Positions 1 to 9,052 of a DNA stretch of 64,000 bases are shown here, piece after piece. Numbering within the stretch: position 1 is the first letter of the stretch; the number at the start of each line of letters is the position of its first letter. The stretch lies in contig NZ_CP073766.1 of NCBI RefSeq assembly GCF_018255755.1, forward strand, positions 6,384,501 to 6,448,500, read 5' to 3'. The stretch is from Chitinophaga sp. HK235. Lineage in GTDB: Bacteria; Bacteroidota; Bacteroidia; Chitinophagales; Chitinophagaceae. Position numbers and translations under genes: made by a program. The notes beneath the pieces are model-generated. The model did no database searches, was not told the DNA's origin, and saw only the letters and a program-made list of their open reading frames with translations.

Positions 1-118
1 TTGTGACATAGCGCTCGAATAGCTGCTTATTACATTCATCCTACGTTCCTGCACGTTATAGCAAATGGTAAGCCAAACAGGCTGTTGAGCGAAGTTTGGT
101 TATTCACATTTGTGGATA

Positions 119-157
119 GGAGAGGCCCAACTGCATTGTTTGCTGTTGGGCCTCTCT
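119..157. terminator. Hairpin downstream of the M32 peptidase gene
   Basis: A 12-bp stem (119/120-131 with 145-156/157, one G-T pair) encloses a 13-nt loop just past the minus-strand stop at 174. There is no clear T-run, so termination is plausible but weak. Bases 1-118 hold nothing I can assign. Confidence 0.4.
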
Positions 158-173
158 GGTTTATGAATGATTA

Positions 174-1685
174 TCAGTGATTGTAGATGGAAGCATATTT
201 TTTTTCTGCGTAGTCCATGAAGTAGCTGAACTGCAATTCTTTCCCTGTTACTTTTTTACAAAGTTCGCCGGAGGTGTAGAAGCGGCCGAAGGGGTGGATG
301 TTGCTGCGCAGCCATTCGAGGAGCGGGTGGTAGTTGCCGGTAGCGATGGCATCATCGAGGCCCGGCACCTGTTTTTGTGCAGCGGTAAAAAACTGGGCGG
401 CGTAGAAGCTTCCCAGGGAGTAGGTAGGGAAGTATCCGAAGCTGCCATGTGACCAGTGGATGTCCTGTAATACGCCCTGTACATCATCCGGCACGGTTAC
501 GTGCAGGTATTGACGGTAGTATTCGTTCCAGGTGTGTTGCAGATCGTTGGCAGAGATGCTGCCGTCCATGAGGCCTTTTTCGATCTCATAGCGGATCATG
601 ATATGGAAATGGTAGGTCAGTTCATCGGCTTCTGTGCGGATGAGGGATGGTCTTACCTGATTGATGGCCTGATAGAAACTATTGAGTGATACAGCAGCGA
701 GGTTGTCGGAGAACTGCAGCTGCAGGCGTGGGTAGTGATGTTGCCAGAAGCGGAGGCTTCTGCCGACATTGTTTTCCCAGAGGCGGGATTGTGATTCGTG
801 AATGCCCAGGCTGGTGGCTTCTCCGCAGGGGAGTCCGTACTGATCGGCAGGCAGGCCCTGTTCGTAGAGGGCGTGTCCGCCTTCATGGATACAGCTCCAG
901 GTCATGTTACCAAAATCATTTTCATCGATGCGGGTGGTGACCCTTACATCGTGGGGGTTGAAGCTGGTGGTGAACGGATGTTCGGAGATGTCCTGTCTGC
1001 CGGCCTGGAGGTCGTAGCCCATTTCCCTGAGGAGGTCTATGCCCAGTTTCCATTGTTTATCACGGTCGTAGTGTTTGTGCAGGAAATCTTTTTCCACCTG
1101 TGGGCGGGCTTCAATTTTTGCCAGCAGTGGAGAGAGGGCTTTTTTCACATCTTCGAAAATGGTGTCCAGCATGGTGGTGGTGGCGCCTTTTTCGTATTCG
1201 TTGAGCAGGGCGTTGTAAGGATGGCCTTCGTAGCCCAGGATGGAAGTCTCCTGTTTTTTGAGTGTTATCATTTTGGAGAGGACAGGAGCAAAGATGCTGT
1301 AGTCGTTGGCTTTGCGTGCCTTGATCCAGGCGTGGTAACATTCATTGGTAGTTTGTGACATTTCGGCCACAAAAGCGGCGGGGTATTTTTTATTTTTTTC
1401 GTAGTCTTCCAGGGAGAGAGCGATGTTTTTTTGCTGAAGGGCGTCGAGGTCGCTGTGGTTATGCAGTTCATGGAGGAGAGTACCCAGGTCTTCTTCCGTA
1501 AAGAGTTCGTGGGCGATGGTGCTGAGGGTGGTGAGCTGCTGGCCTCTGAAGGCTGCACCTTTTTCGGGCAGGTAGGTTTCCTGGTCCCAGCCCAATACGG
1601 CCATGGCATTTTTTACGTCTGCAATTTTTTGCATCTTTAATTTGTACCGGGTATATTGTTCTGCCGTAGATTTGCTTCCTGTCAT
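174..1685 (-). CDS. Carboxypeptidase Taq (M32) family metallopeptidase
   Basis: Zinc carboxypeptidase of the M32 (thermostable carboxypeptidase 1/Taq) family, which trims C-terminal residues from peptides in the cytoplasm. All family motifs are visible: HPF, DVRVT, the zinc motif HEGGH at about residue 267, HESQSR with the third ligand Glu at about 297, IRTEAD, and GVLQDIHW. The open frame runs upstream to 2039, but the start at 1685 (MTGSKST...) gives 503 aa, the usual family length, and avoids overlapping the divergent Nif3-like gene. A TAnnTTTG box at 1700-1707 supports this start. No signal peptide is seen. Function is firm at family level; the physiological substrate is unknown. Confidence 0.93.
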   Translation of the reverse strand: MTGSKSTAEQYTRYKLKMQKIADVKNAMAVLGWDQETYLPEKGAAFRGQQLTTLSTIAHELFTEEDLGTLLHELHNHSDLDALQQKNIALSLEDYEKNKKYPAAFVAEMSQTTNECYHAWIKARKANDYSIFAPVLSKMITLKKQETSILGYEGHPYNALLNEYEKGATTTMLDTIFEDVKKALSPLLAKIEARPQVEKDFLHKHYDRDKQWKLGIDLLREMGYDLQAGRQDISEHPFTTSFNPHDVRVTTRIDENDFGNMTWSCIHEGGHALYEQGLPADQYGLPCGEATSLGIHESQSRLWENNVGRSLRFWQHHYPRLQLQFSDNLAAVSLNSFYQAINQVRPSLIRTEADELTYHFHIMIRYEIEKGLMDGSISANDLQHTWNEYYRQYLHVTVPDDVQGVLQDIHWSHGSFGYFPTYSLGSFYAAQFFTAAQKQVPGLDDAIATGNYHPLLEWLRSNIHPFGRFYTSGELCKKVTGKELQFSYFMDYAEKKYASIYNH

Positions 1686-1699
1686 AACTGTGTTTTTTA

Positions 1700-1707
1700 C
1701 AAATGTA
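1700..1707 (-). promoter_or_regulatory. Promoter -7 box (TACATTTG) of the M32 peptidase gene
   Basis: Exact match to the Bacteroidota -7 consensus TAnnTTTG, read on the minus strand, 14 bp before the chosen ATG. A TTTG lies 22 bp further upstream (1730-1733), close to the usual 19-21 bp spacing. Confidence 0.5.
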
Positions 1708-1742
1708 CAGGATGGCGTGAAGGAACAGTCAAATTCTTTGTT

Positions 1743-2837
1743 ATGAAGATAAAAGAGATTATGCAGGTGCTGGAGGCGTATGCGCCTTTGCCGTACCAGG
1801 AAAGTTACGATAATGCAGGCCTTATTTTCGGGGATGCTTCGTGGGAGGTGACCAATGTGTTGCTGACGCTGGACGCTACCGAAGAAGTGATAGATGAGGC
1901 TATAGCCAGGGGATGTAATTTGGTGGTGGCGCATCATCCGATTGTTTTCGGAGGACTGAAGAAGATCAACGGGCGTTCCTATGTGGAGCGGGTGGCGATC
2001 AAGGCTATCAAGCACGACATTGCGGTATATGCGGCGCATACCAACCTGGATAACGTTCGGAACGGGGTATGTGCGCAGATGGCCGATATGCTGGGATTGG
2101 AGCGGCGCCGGGTATTGCAGCCCAAGAGCGGGTTGTTGAAAAAATTATACACATTTGTGCCGCAGGCGGATGTGGAAAAGGTGAGAGCGGCCCTGTTTAC
2201 TGCCGGTGCGGGTCATATCGGTAACTACAGCGAATGCAGCTTTAATGCAGCAGGAGAGGGCACTTTCAGGGGTGGTGCCGGTACCAATCCTTATGTGGGT
2301 ACGCCCGGAGAAAGACATTTTGAGGCAGAAATAAAGTTGGAAGTGATTTTTCCGGTATATTTGGAATCCGGGATTTTGCAGGCATTACTGGCCAGCCATC
2401 CTTATGAGGAGGTGGCCTATGATGTGGTGACGCTGGACAATGTCTACCAGGAGGTAGGATCCGGGCTGGTGGGTGAGTTGCCAGAGCCGATGAATGAGCT
2501 TGAATTCCTGCAATGGGTCAAAGGGCAGTTCCGGACAGGATGTGTGCGGTATACGCCGTTGAGAGGCCGTCCGGTGAAGAAAGTGGCTTTGTGTGGGGGA
2601 GCGGGCAGTTTCTTGTTGAAGCGGGCTATTGCGGCGGGGGCGGATGCCTATATTTCCGCAGATTTTAAGTATCATGAATTTTTTGACGCTGATAATCAAA
2701 TAGTTATAGCAGATATCGGACATTTTGAGAGTGAGCAGTTTACTGTTGAATTATTTTATCATATATTGACTGAAAAATTCCGTAATTTTGCGCCTCTTAA
2801 ATCTACGATTAAAACAAACCCGGTAAATTATTTATAA
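1743..2837 (+). CDS. Nif3-like dinuclear metal centre protein
   Basis: Member of the Nif3/YbgI family (often labelled GTP cyclohydrolase I type 2-like), toroidal hexamers with a two-metal site and uncertain cellular role. The N-terminal half shows the metal-site pattern (LVVAHHPIVFGGLK, AAHTNLDN) and the C-terminal part has GADAYISADFKYHEFFDA and DIGHFESE, with the family's inserted middle domain (about residues 125-235). The open frame begins at 1656, but ATG 1743 (MKIKEIMQVLEAY) is the conserved family start. It is transcribed divergently from the M32 gene and lies only 3 bp before the next gene, so the two downstream genes probably form an operon. Confidence 0.92.
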   Translation: MKIKEIMQVLEAYAPLPYQESYDNAGLIFGDASWEVTNVLLTLDATEEVIDEAIARGCNLVVAHHPIVFGGLKKINGRSYVERVAIKAIKHDIAVYAAHTNLDNVRNGVCAQMADMLGLERRRVLQPKSGLLKKLYTFVPQADVEKVRAALFTAGAGHIGNYSECSFNAAGEGTFRGGAGTNPYVGTPGERHFEAEIKLEVIFPVYLESGILQALLASHPYEEVAYDVVTLDNVYQEVGSGLVGELPEPMNELEFLQWVKGQFRTGCVRYTPLRGRPVKKVALCGGAGSFLLKRAIAAGADAYISADFKYHEFFDADNQIVIADIGHFESEQFTVELFYHILTEKFRNFAPLKSTIKTNPVNYL

Positions 2838-2840
2838 TAC

Positions 2841-3593
2841 ATGGCTACCGTAAAAGAATACTCCGTTGAGGAAAAATTAGCATCTGTGCTCAGGCTGCAG
2901 AAGATCGATTCCAAACTGGATGGAATCCAGGTGTTGAAGGGGGAGTTGCCGATTGAGGTGAAAGACCTGGAGGACGAGATCGAAGGGTTGAATACACGTC
3001 AGTCTCATATCGAAAATGAGATCAAAGGTATCCAGGACTTCGTTACCAGCAAGAAAAATGCTATCAAGGATGCTGAGGCGCTGATCAAGAAGTATGAGAA
3101 ACAGCAGGATAATGTGAAGAACAACCGCGAGTTTGAGGCGATCACCAAAGAAATGGAGATGCAGTCACTGGAAATCAAACTGGCTGAAAAGCATATCAAA
3201 GACGCAAACGAAGAAATAAAAGAGAAGTCCCGGACGCTGGAAGTTGCTAAAAGGGCTATTGCTGATAAAGAATCCAATCTGAAGCATAAGAAATCAGAAC
3301 TGGAAAAGATCGTTGCTGAAACCGACAAGGAAGAAAAAGCTTACCGTAAGGAAAGTGAAGATGCTAAAACCAAGGTAGACCCCCGTTTACTGGCCGCCTA
3401 CGAAAAAATCCGCAAGAACTACCGTAATGGTCTGGCTGTGGTAACTGTAGAGCGTGATTCCTGCGGTGGTTGCTACAATGCTATTCCTCCTCAGCGTCAG
3501 GCAGAGATCCGTCAGCATAAAAAAATCATCGTATGTGAGCACTGCGGCCGTATCCTGGTGGATAACGACCTCGAAGCTACCGTTACGATCTGA
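2841..3593 (+). CDS. Coiled-coil protein with C-terminal C4 zinc ribbon
   Basis: 250 aa. Residues about 10-180 are strongly heptad-like and charged (Lys/Glu rich), predicting a long coiled coil. The C-terminus carries CGGCYN...CEHCGR, two CxxC knuckles about 24 residues apart that form a C4 zinc ribbon. This architecture matches the bacterial C4-type zinc-ribbon family usually encoded directly after a Nif3-like gene, as here (3-bp gap). A role in nucleic-acid or protein tethering is often suggested, but the molecular function is not established. A strong terminator follows at 3616. Confidence 0.9.
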   Translation: MATVKEYSVEEKLASVLRLQKIDSKLDGIQVLKGELPIEVKDLEDEIEGLNTRQSHIENEIKGIQDFVTSKKNAIKDAEALIKKYEKQQDNVKNNREFEAITKEMEMQSLEIKLAEKHIKDANEEIKEKSRTLEVAKRAIADKESNLKHKKSELEKIVAETDKEEKAYRKESEDAKTKVDPRLLAAYEKIRKNYRNGLAVVTVERDSCGGCYNAIPPQRQAEIRQHKKIIVCEHCGRILVDNDLEATVTI

Positions 3594-3615
3594 TTTTAAA
3601 GCGTATACATTATTG

Positions 3616-3641
3616 GAAAGGGCATCTCCGGATGCCCTTTC
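3616..3641 (+). terminator. Rho-independent terminator of the Nif3/zinc-ribbon operon
   Basis: 11-bp perfect stem (3616-3626 with 3631-3641), TCCG loop, followed by a T-rich stretch 22 bp after the zinc-ribbon gene stop. Confidence 0.8.
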
Positions 3642-3683
3642 TTTCGTTTAGCCCTTCCCGTTATAAAAATATACTAATTTATT

Positions 3684-3714
3684 TAGCTTTGTTTTACTAA
3701 ATATGTTAGCTTTG
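3684..3714 (+). promoter_or_regulatory. Two tandem TAGCTTTG promoter boxes
   Basis: Two exact copies of TAGCTTTG (3684-3691 and 3707-3714) match the TAnnTTTG -7 consensus, 23 bp apart, upstream of the TPR gene. A 7-bp hairpin follows at 3729-3747 in the presumed leader. Confidence 0.4.
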
Positions 3715-3872
3715 TCCCCAGGTTACCGTACGCAGTTAGTCTGCGTAGTAGTTCTTTTAATTTGTGGCAGGAAATTGGATGGGCAATGCAACTTAAAAAA
3801 ATGTGAATTGTTAATTGGGATTTGTGAAATTGTTGTGTGAGATTTGGTGATTATTCCAGGAATTTTGCCCTT

Positions 3873-5360
3873 ATGCGTATTATTTTTTCTTTGATCCTTT
3901 TGTTGAGTACAGGGTTAACAGTTAGCGCCAGACAGAAAGTATATGATTTCAACAGCCGTTGTGAGCAGGCCTACGAAGCGATCATGCAACTACGGTTAAA
4001 TGCGGGAAGAGCATTACTGGAAGAAGAGAAAAAAGAAAATCCCGATAACCTGATCCCTTACTTTCTGGATAACTATGCGGATTTTTTTCCCTTGTTTTTC
4101 AATGAAGATGCAGGCGAATATGCCAGAAAAAGAGGGATGCGGTCCATCAGGCTGGACAGGATGCTGGAAGGATCGCCGGACTCTCCCTACTATCTGTATA
4201 CACAGGCAGCCATCAAGTTTCAATGGGCGATGATCAAAATCAAGTTCAATGAAAAATGGGATGCTACCTGGGAGATCAGAAAGGCGTATATGACACTGAA
4301 AGAGAATCAGCGCCGGTTCCCGGATTTTATGCCCAATAAGCTGTTGCTGGGTACCATGCAAACAGTATTCGGCACCATCCCTGAAGGGTATAAGTGGATT
4401 ACCAATATACTCGGACTGAAAGGCAGCATCCGGGACGGAATGAGTAATGTGAATGCTTTTATCGATAGCAATGCGCCGGAAGCCAGATTACTCAGGGAGG
4501 AATCCTATTATTATTATTGTTACCTGATGCTTTTTATTGTGAATAAACCGGAAGAAACCTGGGAGTTTCTGCAAAGAAAGCAGCTGGATACCAAATCAAA
4601 TTATCTCTATGCACTGATGGTGGCCAATCTGTCTTTAAACAACCAGAAAGCCGCCAATGGTATCAGAGTACTGGAAGAGAAGCATGACAGCAACGAATAC
4701 GCAGATATTGACTACTATAACTACGTATATGGTCTGCTGAAACTGACCCGGCTCGATAATGATGCCCATGTGTATCTCGAGCGGTTTGTCAATAACTTTA
4801 AAGGCAAGTTCTATATCAAAGAATGTCTGCAACGGTTAAGCTGGTACTATTACCTGGAAGGCAACCAGGCACTGGCCAACAAATACCGGAACATGATCCT
4901 GACAAAAGGCGGGACAGAAACAGATGCAGACAAACAAGCCCTCAAGGAAGCGGAGAACGGCAAATGGCCCAACCCCTTCCTGCTGAAAGTCAGGCTGCTG
5001 AGCGATGGCGGCTTTTTCAGTGAAGCCCTGAAATTACTGCTGACCAGAAAAGCAGCCGATTTCCCGGCCATGGAAGATAAACTGGAATACGCCTACCGCC
5101 TGGGCCGTATCTATGATGAAAGCGGGCAAGACGACAAGGCAATCGTGATGTACGAAGTGACCATAAAAGTAGGAGCCAACCGGCAGGAATATTATGCTGC
5201 GAGAGCTTCCCTGCAATTAGGTTATATTTACGAAAAAAGAAAAGATAAAACCAAAGCCGTTCAATGTTACCAGCAATGCCTGGACATGAAAGGCCACGAT
5301 TATAAAAACTCCCTTGACCAACGGGCAAAAGCAGGCATACAACGTGTAAACGGCAGTTGA
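3873..5360 (+). CDS. Exported TPR-repeat protein, function unknown
   Basis: 495 aa. The start at 3873 gives a clean signal peptide (MRIIFSLILLLSTGLTVSA, cut near residue 19); the open frame extends 12 codons upstream without a signal. The mature protein is all-helical by eye, with TPR-like pairs clearest near the C-terminus (YAYRLGRIYDESGQDDKAI; ASLQLGYIYEKRKDKTKAV), which suggests a periplasmic scaffold. No catalytic motif is visible. It sits alone between a terminator and recN (39-bp gap to recN), so co-transcription with recN is possible. I recognise the architecture but not a named family. Confidence 0.8.
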   Translation: MRIIFSLILLLSTGLTVSARQKVYDFNSRCEQAYEAIMQLRLNAGRALLEEEKKENPDNLIPYFLDNYADFFPLFFNEDAGEYARKRGMRSIRLDRMLEGSPDSPYYLYTQAAIKFQWAMIKIKFNEKWDATWEIRKAYMTLKENQRRFPDFMPNKLLLGTMQTVFGTIPEGYKWITNILGLKGSIRDGMSNVNAFIDSNAPEARLLREESYYYYCYLMLFIVNKPEETWEFLQRKQLDTKSNYLYALMVANLSLNNQKAANGIRVLEEKHDSNEYADIDYYNYVYGLLKLTRLDNDAHVYLERFVNNFKGKFYIKECLQRLSWYYYLEGNQALANKYRNMILTKGGTETDADKQALKEAENGKWPNPFLLKVRLLSDGGFFSEALKLLLTRKAADFPAMEDKLEYAYRLGRIYDESGQDDKAIVMYEVTIKVGANRQEYYAARASLQLGYIYEKRKDKTKAVQCYQQCLDMKGHDYKNSLDQRAKAGIQRVNGS

Positions 5361-5399
5361 TGAGGGAGAAAAATTGTGATTCAAGTTATTTCCTGACTT

Positions 5400-7049
5400 A
5401 TGTTACAGCGACTAATCATTAAAAACTACGCCATTATTGACCACCTGGAAGTGGACTTTTCTGGCAATCTCAATGTAATCACCGGCGAAACCGGCGCCGG
5501 TAAATCTATCCTGCTGGGCGCGCTCTCCATGATTCTGGGAGAACGTGCAGACCCTGGTGTGCTGTTCGATAAAACAGGCAAATGTGTGATCGAAGGGTTC
5601 TTCAAAGTGAAAAAATCACAGGTGGCCGCTTTCTTCGAACGCCATGAACTGGACCTGGAAGAACAGCTGATCATCCGCCGTGAAATCAGCGCCTCCGGCA
5701 AATCAAGAGCTTTTGTAAATGATACTCCTGTCAACATATCCCAACTGTCTGAACTGGCGGCCTGCCTGGTAGATCTCCATCAGCAGTTTGATACCCTGGA
5801 ACTGGGCAACTCCGATTTCCAGCGGGAAGTAATAGATGCGCTGGTCAACAAACCCGCCGTCCTCCAACAATACAACAATGTATACCAGCAATACCTGCAG
5901 GTACAGAAAAAATATAAACAACTGGTGGACGACCGCGACCAGGCCAACAAAGAGCTGGACTATAACAAGTTCCTGCTGGATGAGCTGCTGGAAGCGGATT
6001 TCAGCCCCAACGAAGTGGAAGACCTGGATAATGAGCTGCAACTGCTTACCCATGCAGAAGAGATCAAAAACTCTTTGAACAAGGTATACTTTCAGCTGAA
6101 AGAAGATGAGCAGCCATTGTTGCAGCAGCTCAAACAACTGCAGTCTTCCCTGCAAAACATTGCTGCCTTTCATAAAGACATGCCTGCTGTATCTGATAGA
6201 ATGCTTTCAGCCTATCTTGAACTGCAGGACATCGCCGGTGATGTGGAAAGGATCAACGACCAGGTACAATACGATGCACAACGTATTGAACTGGTGAATG
6301 ACCGTATGGCACTGGGATATCGCCTTTTCAAAAAACATGGGGTGCAAACCACCGATGAGCTGCTGGCCATCAAAGACGCGCTGTCTGTTAAAGTAGACAG
6401 TGTACTGAATCTTGATGAGCAGCTGGCTTCACTGGAAAGAGAACAGGCCCAACTGCATGAGCTGCTGCTGAAAGATGCTGCTGTTATCACGGAAGCAAGA
6501 CAGGAACAGTCGGCTCCTTTTGAAGTAAAGGTTAATGCCTTGCTTTCGCAGGTAGGCATGCCCAATGCGCGCCTGAAAGTGGATATTGTACAGGGTGAAC
6601 TGAACCCTTATGGTCAGGATACGATTGAATTCCTGTTTGATGCCAACAAGAGCAATCAGTTTGCGCCGGTAGGTAAAGTAGCCTCCGGGGGGGAGTTGAG
6701 CCGTCTGATGTTGTGTATCAAATCGCTGGTAGCACAGTCTGTAGCGCTGCCTACACTTATCTTCGACGAAATCGATACCGGTATCTCCGGTGAAGCAGCA
6801 AGGCAGGTAGGTGTTATTCTGAAAGACCTGGCCAGAGCACATCAGATCATCTGTATCACGCACCAGCCGCAGATAGCCGGTAAAGCAGATGCTCATTATT
6901 TTGTGTATAAGGATGCCAAGGCTGAAAAAGTAACAACCAGCGTAAGGCTGTTGTCTATGGAAGAAAGAATAGACAAGATCGCGCAGATGCTGAGTGGAGA
7001 AAGGCCTACTGCCGCTGCCCTCGAAAATGCCCGCGAAATGGTAAGATAA
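5400..7049 (+). CDS. recN: DNA repair protein RecN
   Basis: SMC-like ATPase that acts at DNA double-strand breaks before RecA-mediated repair. 549 aa, the normal length. Walker A GETGAGKS lies at residues 29-36, a central coiled coil spans about 155-370, the ABC signature appears as ASGGELSRLML, and Walker B is LIFDEIDTGISG with a downstream ITHQPQIA switch. The start is ATG at 5400 with the conserved MLQRLIIKNYAIID. A strong terminator follows at 7063. Confidence 0.97.
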   Translation: MLQRLIIKNYAIIDHLEVDFSGNLNVITGETGAGKSILLGALSMILGERADPGVLFDKTGKCVIEGFFKVKKSQVAAFFERHELDLEEQLIIRREISASGKSRAFVNDTPVNISQLSELAACLVDLHQQFDTLELGNSDFQREVIDALVNKPAVLQQYNNVYQQYLQVQKKYKQLVDDRDQANKELDYNKFLLDELLEADFSPNEVEDLDNELQLLTHAEEIKNSLNKVYFQLKEDEQPLLQQLKQLQSSLQNIAAFHKDMPAVSDRMLSAYLELQDIAGDVERINDQVQYDAQRIELVNDRMALGYRLFKKHGVQTTDELLAIKDALSVKVDSVLNLDEQLASLEREQAQLHELLLKDAAVITEARQEQSAPFEVKVNALLSQVGMPNARLKVDIVQGELNPYGQDTIEFLFDANKSNQFAPVGKVASGGELSRLMLCIKSLVAQSVALPTLIFDEIDTGISGEAARQVGVILKDLARAHQIICITHQPQIAGKADAHYFVYKDAKAEKVTTSVRLLSMEERIDKIAQMLSGERPTAAALENAREMVR

Positions 7050-7062
7050 CACATGCGTAACC

Positions 7063-7124
7063 GTTATTGCTTCCTGTCCGGGAATCCTAAAAAGCCGGGG
7101 ATAGGAAGCAATAACTTTTTTTTT
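7063..7124 (+). terminator. Strong terminator after recN
   Basis: 17-bp stem (7063-7079 with 7099-7115, one wobble) followed by nine T residues (7116-7124). Confidence 0.85.
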
Positions 7125-7137
7125 CAACTATAACGAC

Positions 7138-7145
7138 TATTTTTG
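7138..7145 (+). promoter_or_regulatory. Promoter -7 box (TATTTTTG) of fabI
   Basis: Exact TAnnTTTG match 20 bp before the fabI ATG, immediately after the recN terminator. No good -33 TTTG is visible. Confidence 0.5.
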
Positions 7146-7165
7146 CCGAAATTAATTTTGACCAA

Positions 7166-7978
7166 ATGGCTCATAACTTATTAAAAGGAAAGAAAGGTAT
7201 CATCTTTGGTGCACTGGACGAGAAGTCACTGGCTTGGAGAACAGCGCTCCGTTGTGTGGAAGAAGGCGCTGAAATAGTGCTCACTAACGCACCTGTCGCT
7301 CTGCGTATGGGTGAGATCAACAAACTGGCTGAAATCTGCAAGGCCCCTGTTATTCCGGCAGACGTAACCATCACGGATGACCTGAAAAATCTTTTTACCA
7401 AATCCATGGAGCATTTTGGCGGTAAAATAGATTTTGTACTGCATTCTGTTGGCATGAGCCTGAATATGCGTAAAGGAAAGTCCTATACAGATCTGGACTA
7501 TGACTTCTCGCTGAAAACGACGAATATCTCCGCCCTGTCCTTACACCGTGTACTGCAGACAGCATACCAGATGGATGCTATCAGCGAGTGGGGTTCTGTA
7601 GTAGCACTCACTTACATCGCAGCACAACGTGCCTTCCCTGACTACAGCGAAATGGCTGATGCCAAAGCTATGCTGGAATCCGTTGCCCGCAGCTTCGGCT
7701 ACCACTATGGTGTGAAAAATAAAGTACGTGTGAACACCGTATCTCAGTCTCCAACCCCTACTACTGCCGGCGGTGGTGTAAAAGGTTTCGGTGGCTTTAT
7801 TGGTTATGCAGACAAAATGAGTCCGCTGGGTAATGCTACTGCCGACCATTGTGCTGACTACGTGGTAACTCTGTTCTCCGACATGACCAGAATGGTGACC
7901 ATGCAGAACCTCTATCATGATGGCGGATTCTCCTTCACTGGTGTATCCAATGCTATTATGGAACAACTGGAGAAATAG
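7166..7978 (+). CDS. fabI: Enoyl-ACP reductase (NADH), FabI type
   Basis: Catalyses the last reductive step of each fatty-acid elongation cycle in the cytoplasm. 270 aa SDR-fold protein with the FabI-type nucleotide site GIIFGALDEKSLAW, the HSVGM loop, and the active-site pair Tyr160-x6-Lys167 (YSEMADAK) with a further Tyr at 150. The spacing is that of FabI rather than of ordinary SDR reductases (Tyr-x3-Lys). It is monocistronic: its own promoter box lies upstream and a bidirectional terminator follows 22 bp after the stop. Confidence 0.96.
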   Translation: MAHNLLKGKKGIIFGALDEKSLAWRTALRCVEEGAEIVLTNAPVALRMGEINKLAEICKAPVIPADVTITDDLKNLFTKSMEHFGGKIDFVLHSVGMSLNMRKGKSYTDLDYDFSLKTTNISALSLHRVLQTAYQMDAISEWGSVVALTYIAAQRAFPDYSEMADAKAMLESVARSFGYHYGVKNKVRVNTVSQSPTPTTAGGGVKGFGGFIGYADKMSPLGNATADHCADYVVTLFSDMTRMVTMQNLYHDGGFSFTGVSNAIMEQLEK

Positions 7979-8000
7979 TTGATATCATTCGACAATAAAA

Positions 8001-8037
8001 AAGCCGTTACCTTATTGGTAACGGCTTAATTTTTTTT
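8001..8037. terminator. Bidirectional terminator between fabI and the DUF2795 gene
   Basis: 11-bp perfect stem (8001-8011 with 8017-8027), 5-nt loop, A-run upstream and T-run downstream. It can serve both convergent genes. Confidence 0.85.
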
Positions 8038-8078
8038 ATCAGGCAGAACGCCGGGAGTACATCTGTAATAATCAGGGT

Positions 8079-8300
8079 CTAATATTCATCTTCATTAAAG
8101 AAGAAGTCGTCCTGTGACGGATAGTCAGACCAGATATCTTCAATCCCCTCATAAATTTCTCCCTCATCTTCCAGCTCCTGTAAATTCTCGATTACTTCGA
8201 TCGGTGCACCGGAACGAATGGCGTAATCAATAAGTTCATCTTTAGTAGCTGGCCATGGAGCGTCCTCCAGGTATGAAGCTAATTCTAATGTCCAGTACAT
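8079..8300 (-). CDS. DUF2795 domain protein
   Basis: 73 aa, very acidic, beginning MYWTLELASYLEDAPWPATK and ending in DDFFFNEDEY. This is the short DUF2795 family that is highly conserved across Bacteroidota; its function is unknown to me. The near invariance of such a small acidic protein suggests a core role. A promoter box lies upstream at 8332. Confidence 0.9.
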   Translation of the reverse strand: MYWTLELASYLEDAPWPATKDELIDYAIRSGAPIEVIENLQELEDEGEIYEGIEDIWSDYPSQDDFFFNEDEY

Positions 8301-8331
8301 CTTATTAAAATTTTTATTTCTTAATTTTTCG

Positions 8332-8361
8332 CAAAAGTATTATTTAATTTGAAATAAACAA
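8332..8361 (-). promoter_or_regulatory. Promoter of the DUF2795 gene
   Basis: On the minus strand TACTTTTG (8339-8332) matches TAnnTTTG, with TTG (8361-8359) 19 bp upstream, the spacing expected for a Bacteroidota sigma-A promoter. Confidence 0.5.
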
Positions 8362-8401
8362 CTTTTACTATTTTATCGGTTATTTACCTTTTCTTTGAGT
8401 T

Positions 8402-9052
8402 ATGCTAACCGCTCGCAATGTTACCAAAAATTATTCCAACTTGCCCATTCTCAAGGGAGTAGATATTACAGTCAATAAGGGTGAGATTGTGACCATCGTT
8501 GGATCTTCCGGCGCTGGCAAAAGTACCCTGCTGCATATCCTCGGAACATTGGAAACACCCACCCAGGGAGAGATTTGGCTGAATGATGTCAATCTGACGG
8601 GTTTAAGCGGTAATGCACTGGCTGACTTCCGGAACCGCCATATTGGCTTTATTTTTCAGTTCCACCACCTGCTGCCAGAATTCAGTGCCCTGGAAAATGT
8701 ATGCATTCCCGGTTTTATAGCCGGTACGCGGAAAAGCGAAGTAAAGGAAAAAGCAGCCTTCCTGCTTACCACCCTGGGCCTCGGACATCGCCTGGAACAC
8801 AAGCCCAATGCCCTATCCGGCGGCGAACAGCAACGAGTGGCGGTAGCAAGGGCCCTGATCAACAATCCCGACGTAGTGATGGCCGATGAACCTACCGGTA
8901 ACCTCGACTCCCATAATGCCAGGGAGCTTCATAATATGTTCCTTCAACTCAGGGACCAGTTTAAACAGACTTTTATCATAGTAACCCACAACGAAGAACT
9001 GGCGCCGCTCAGCGACCGTCAGCTGCTCATGAGAGATGGCAGGATCATCTAA
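8402..9052 (+). CDS. ABC transporter ATP-binding protein, LolD/MacB type
   Basis: 216-aa ATPase subunit with Walker A GSSGAGKST (residues 34-42), Q-loop FQFHHLLPEFSALENV, signature LSGGEQQR, Walker B VVMADEPTGNLD and switch His in IVTHNEEL. The pattern fits the LolCDE/MacB class that powers lipoprotein release or related extrusion. No permease gene is adjacent, so the partner must be encoded elsewhere; orphan lolD-like genes are common in this phylum. The stop codon overlaps that of the convergent deacetylase gene by 3 bases. Confidence 0.9.
   Translation: MLTARNVTKNYSNLPILKGVDITVNKGEIVTIVGSSGAGKSTLLHILGTLETPTQGEIWLNDVNLTGLSGNALADFRNRHIGFIFQFHHLLPEFSALENVCIPGFIAGTRKSEVKEKAAFLLTTLGLGHRLEHKPNALSGGEQQRVAVARALINNPDVVMADEPTGNLDSHNARELHNMFLQLRDQFKQTFIIVTHNEELAPLSDRQLLMRDGRII

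Noticed and set aside
1..118. End of a gene entering the window
   Set aside because: All frames are broken by stops within short distance and no motif is recognisable.
1686..2039. N-terminal extension of the M32 peptidase to 2039
   Set aside because: It would overlap the Nif3-like coding region antisense and lies upstream of the promoter box and of the family start.
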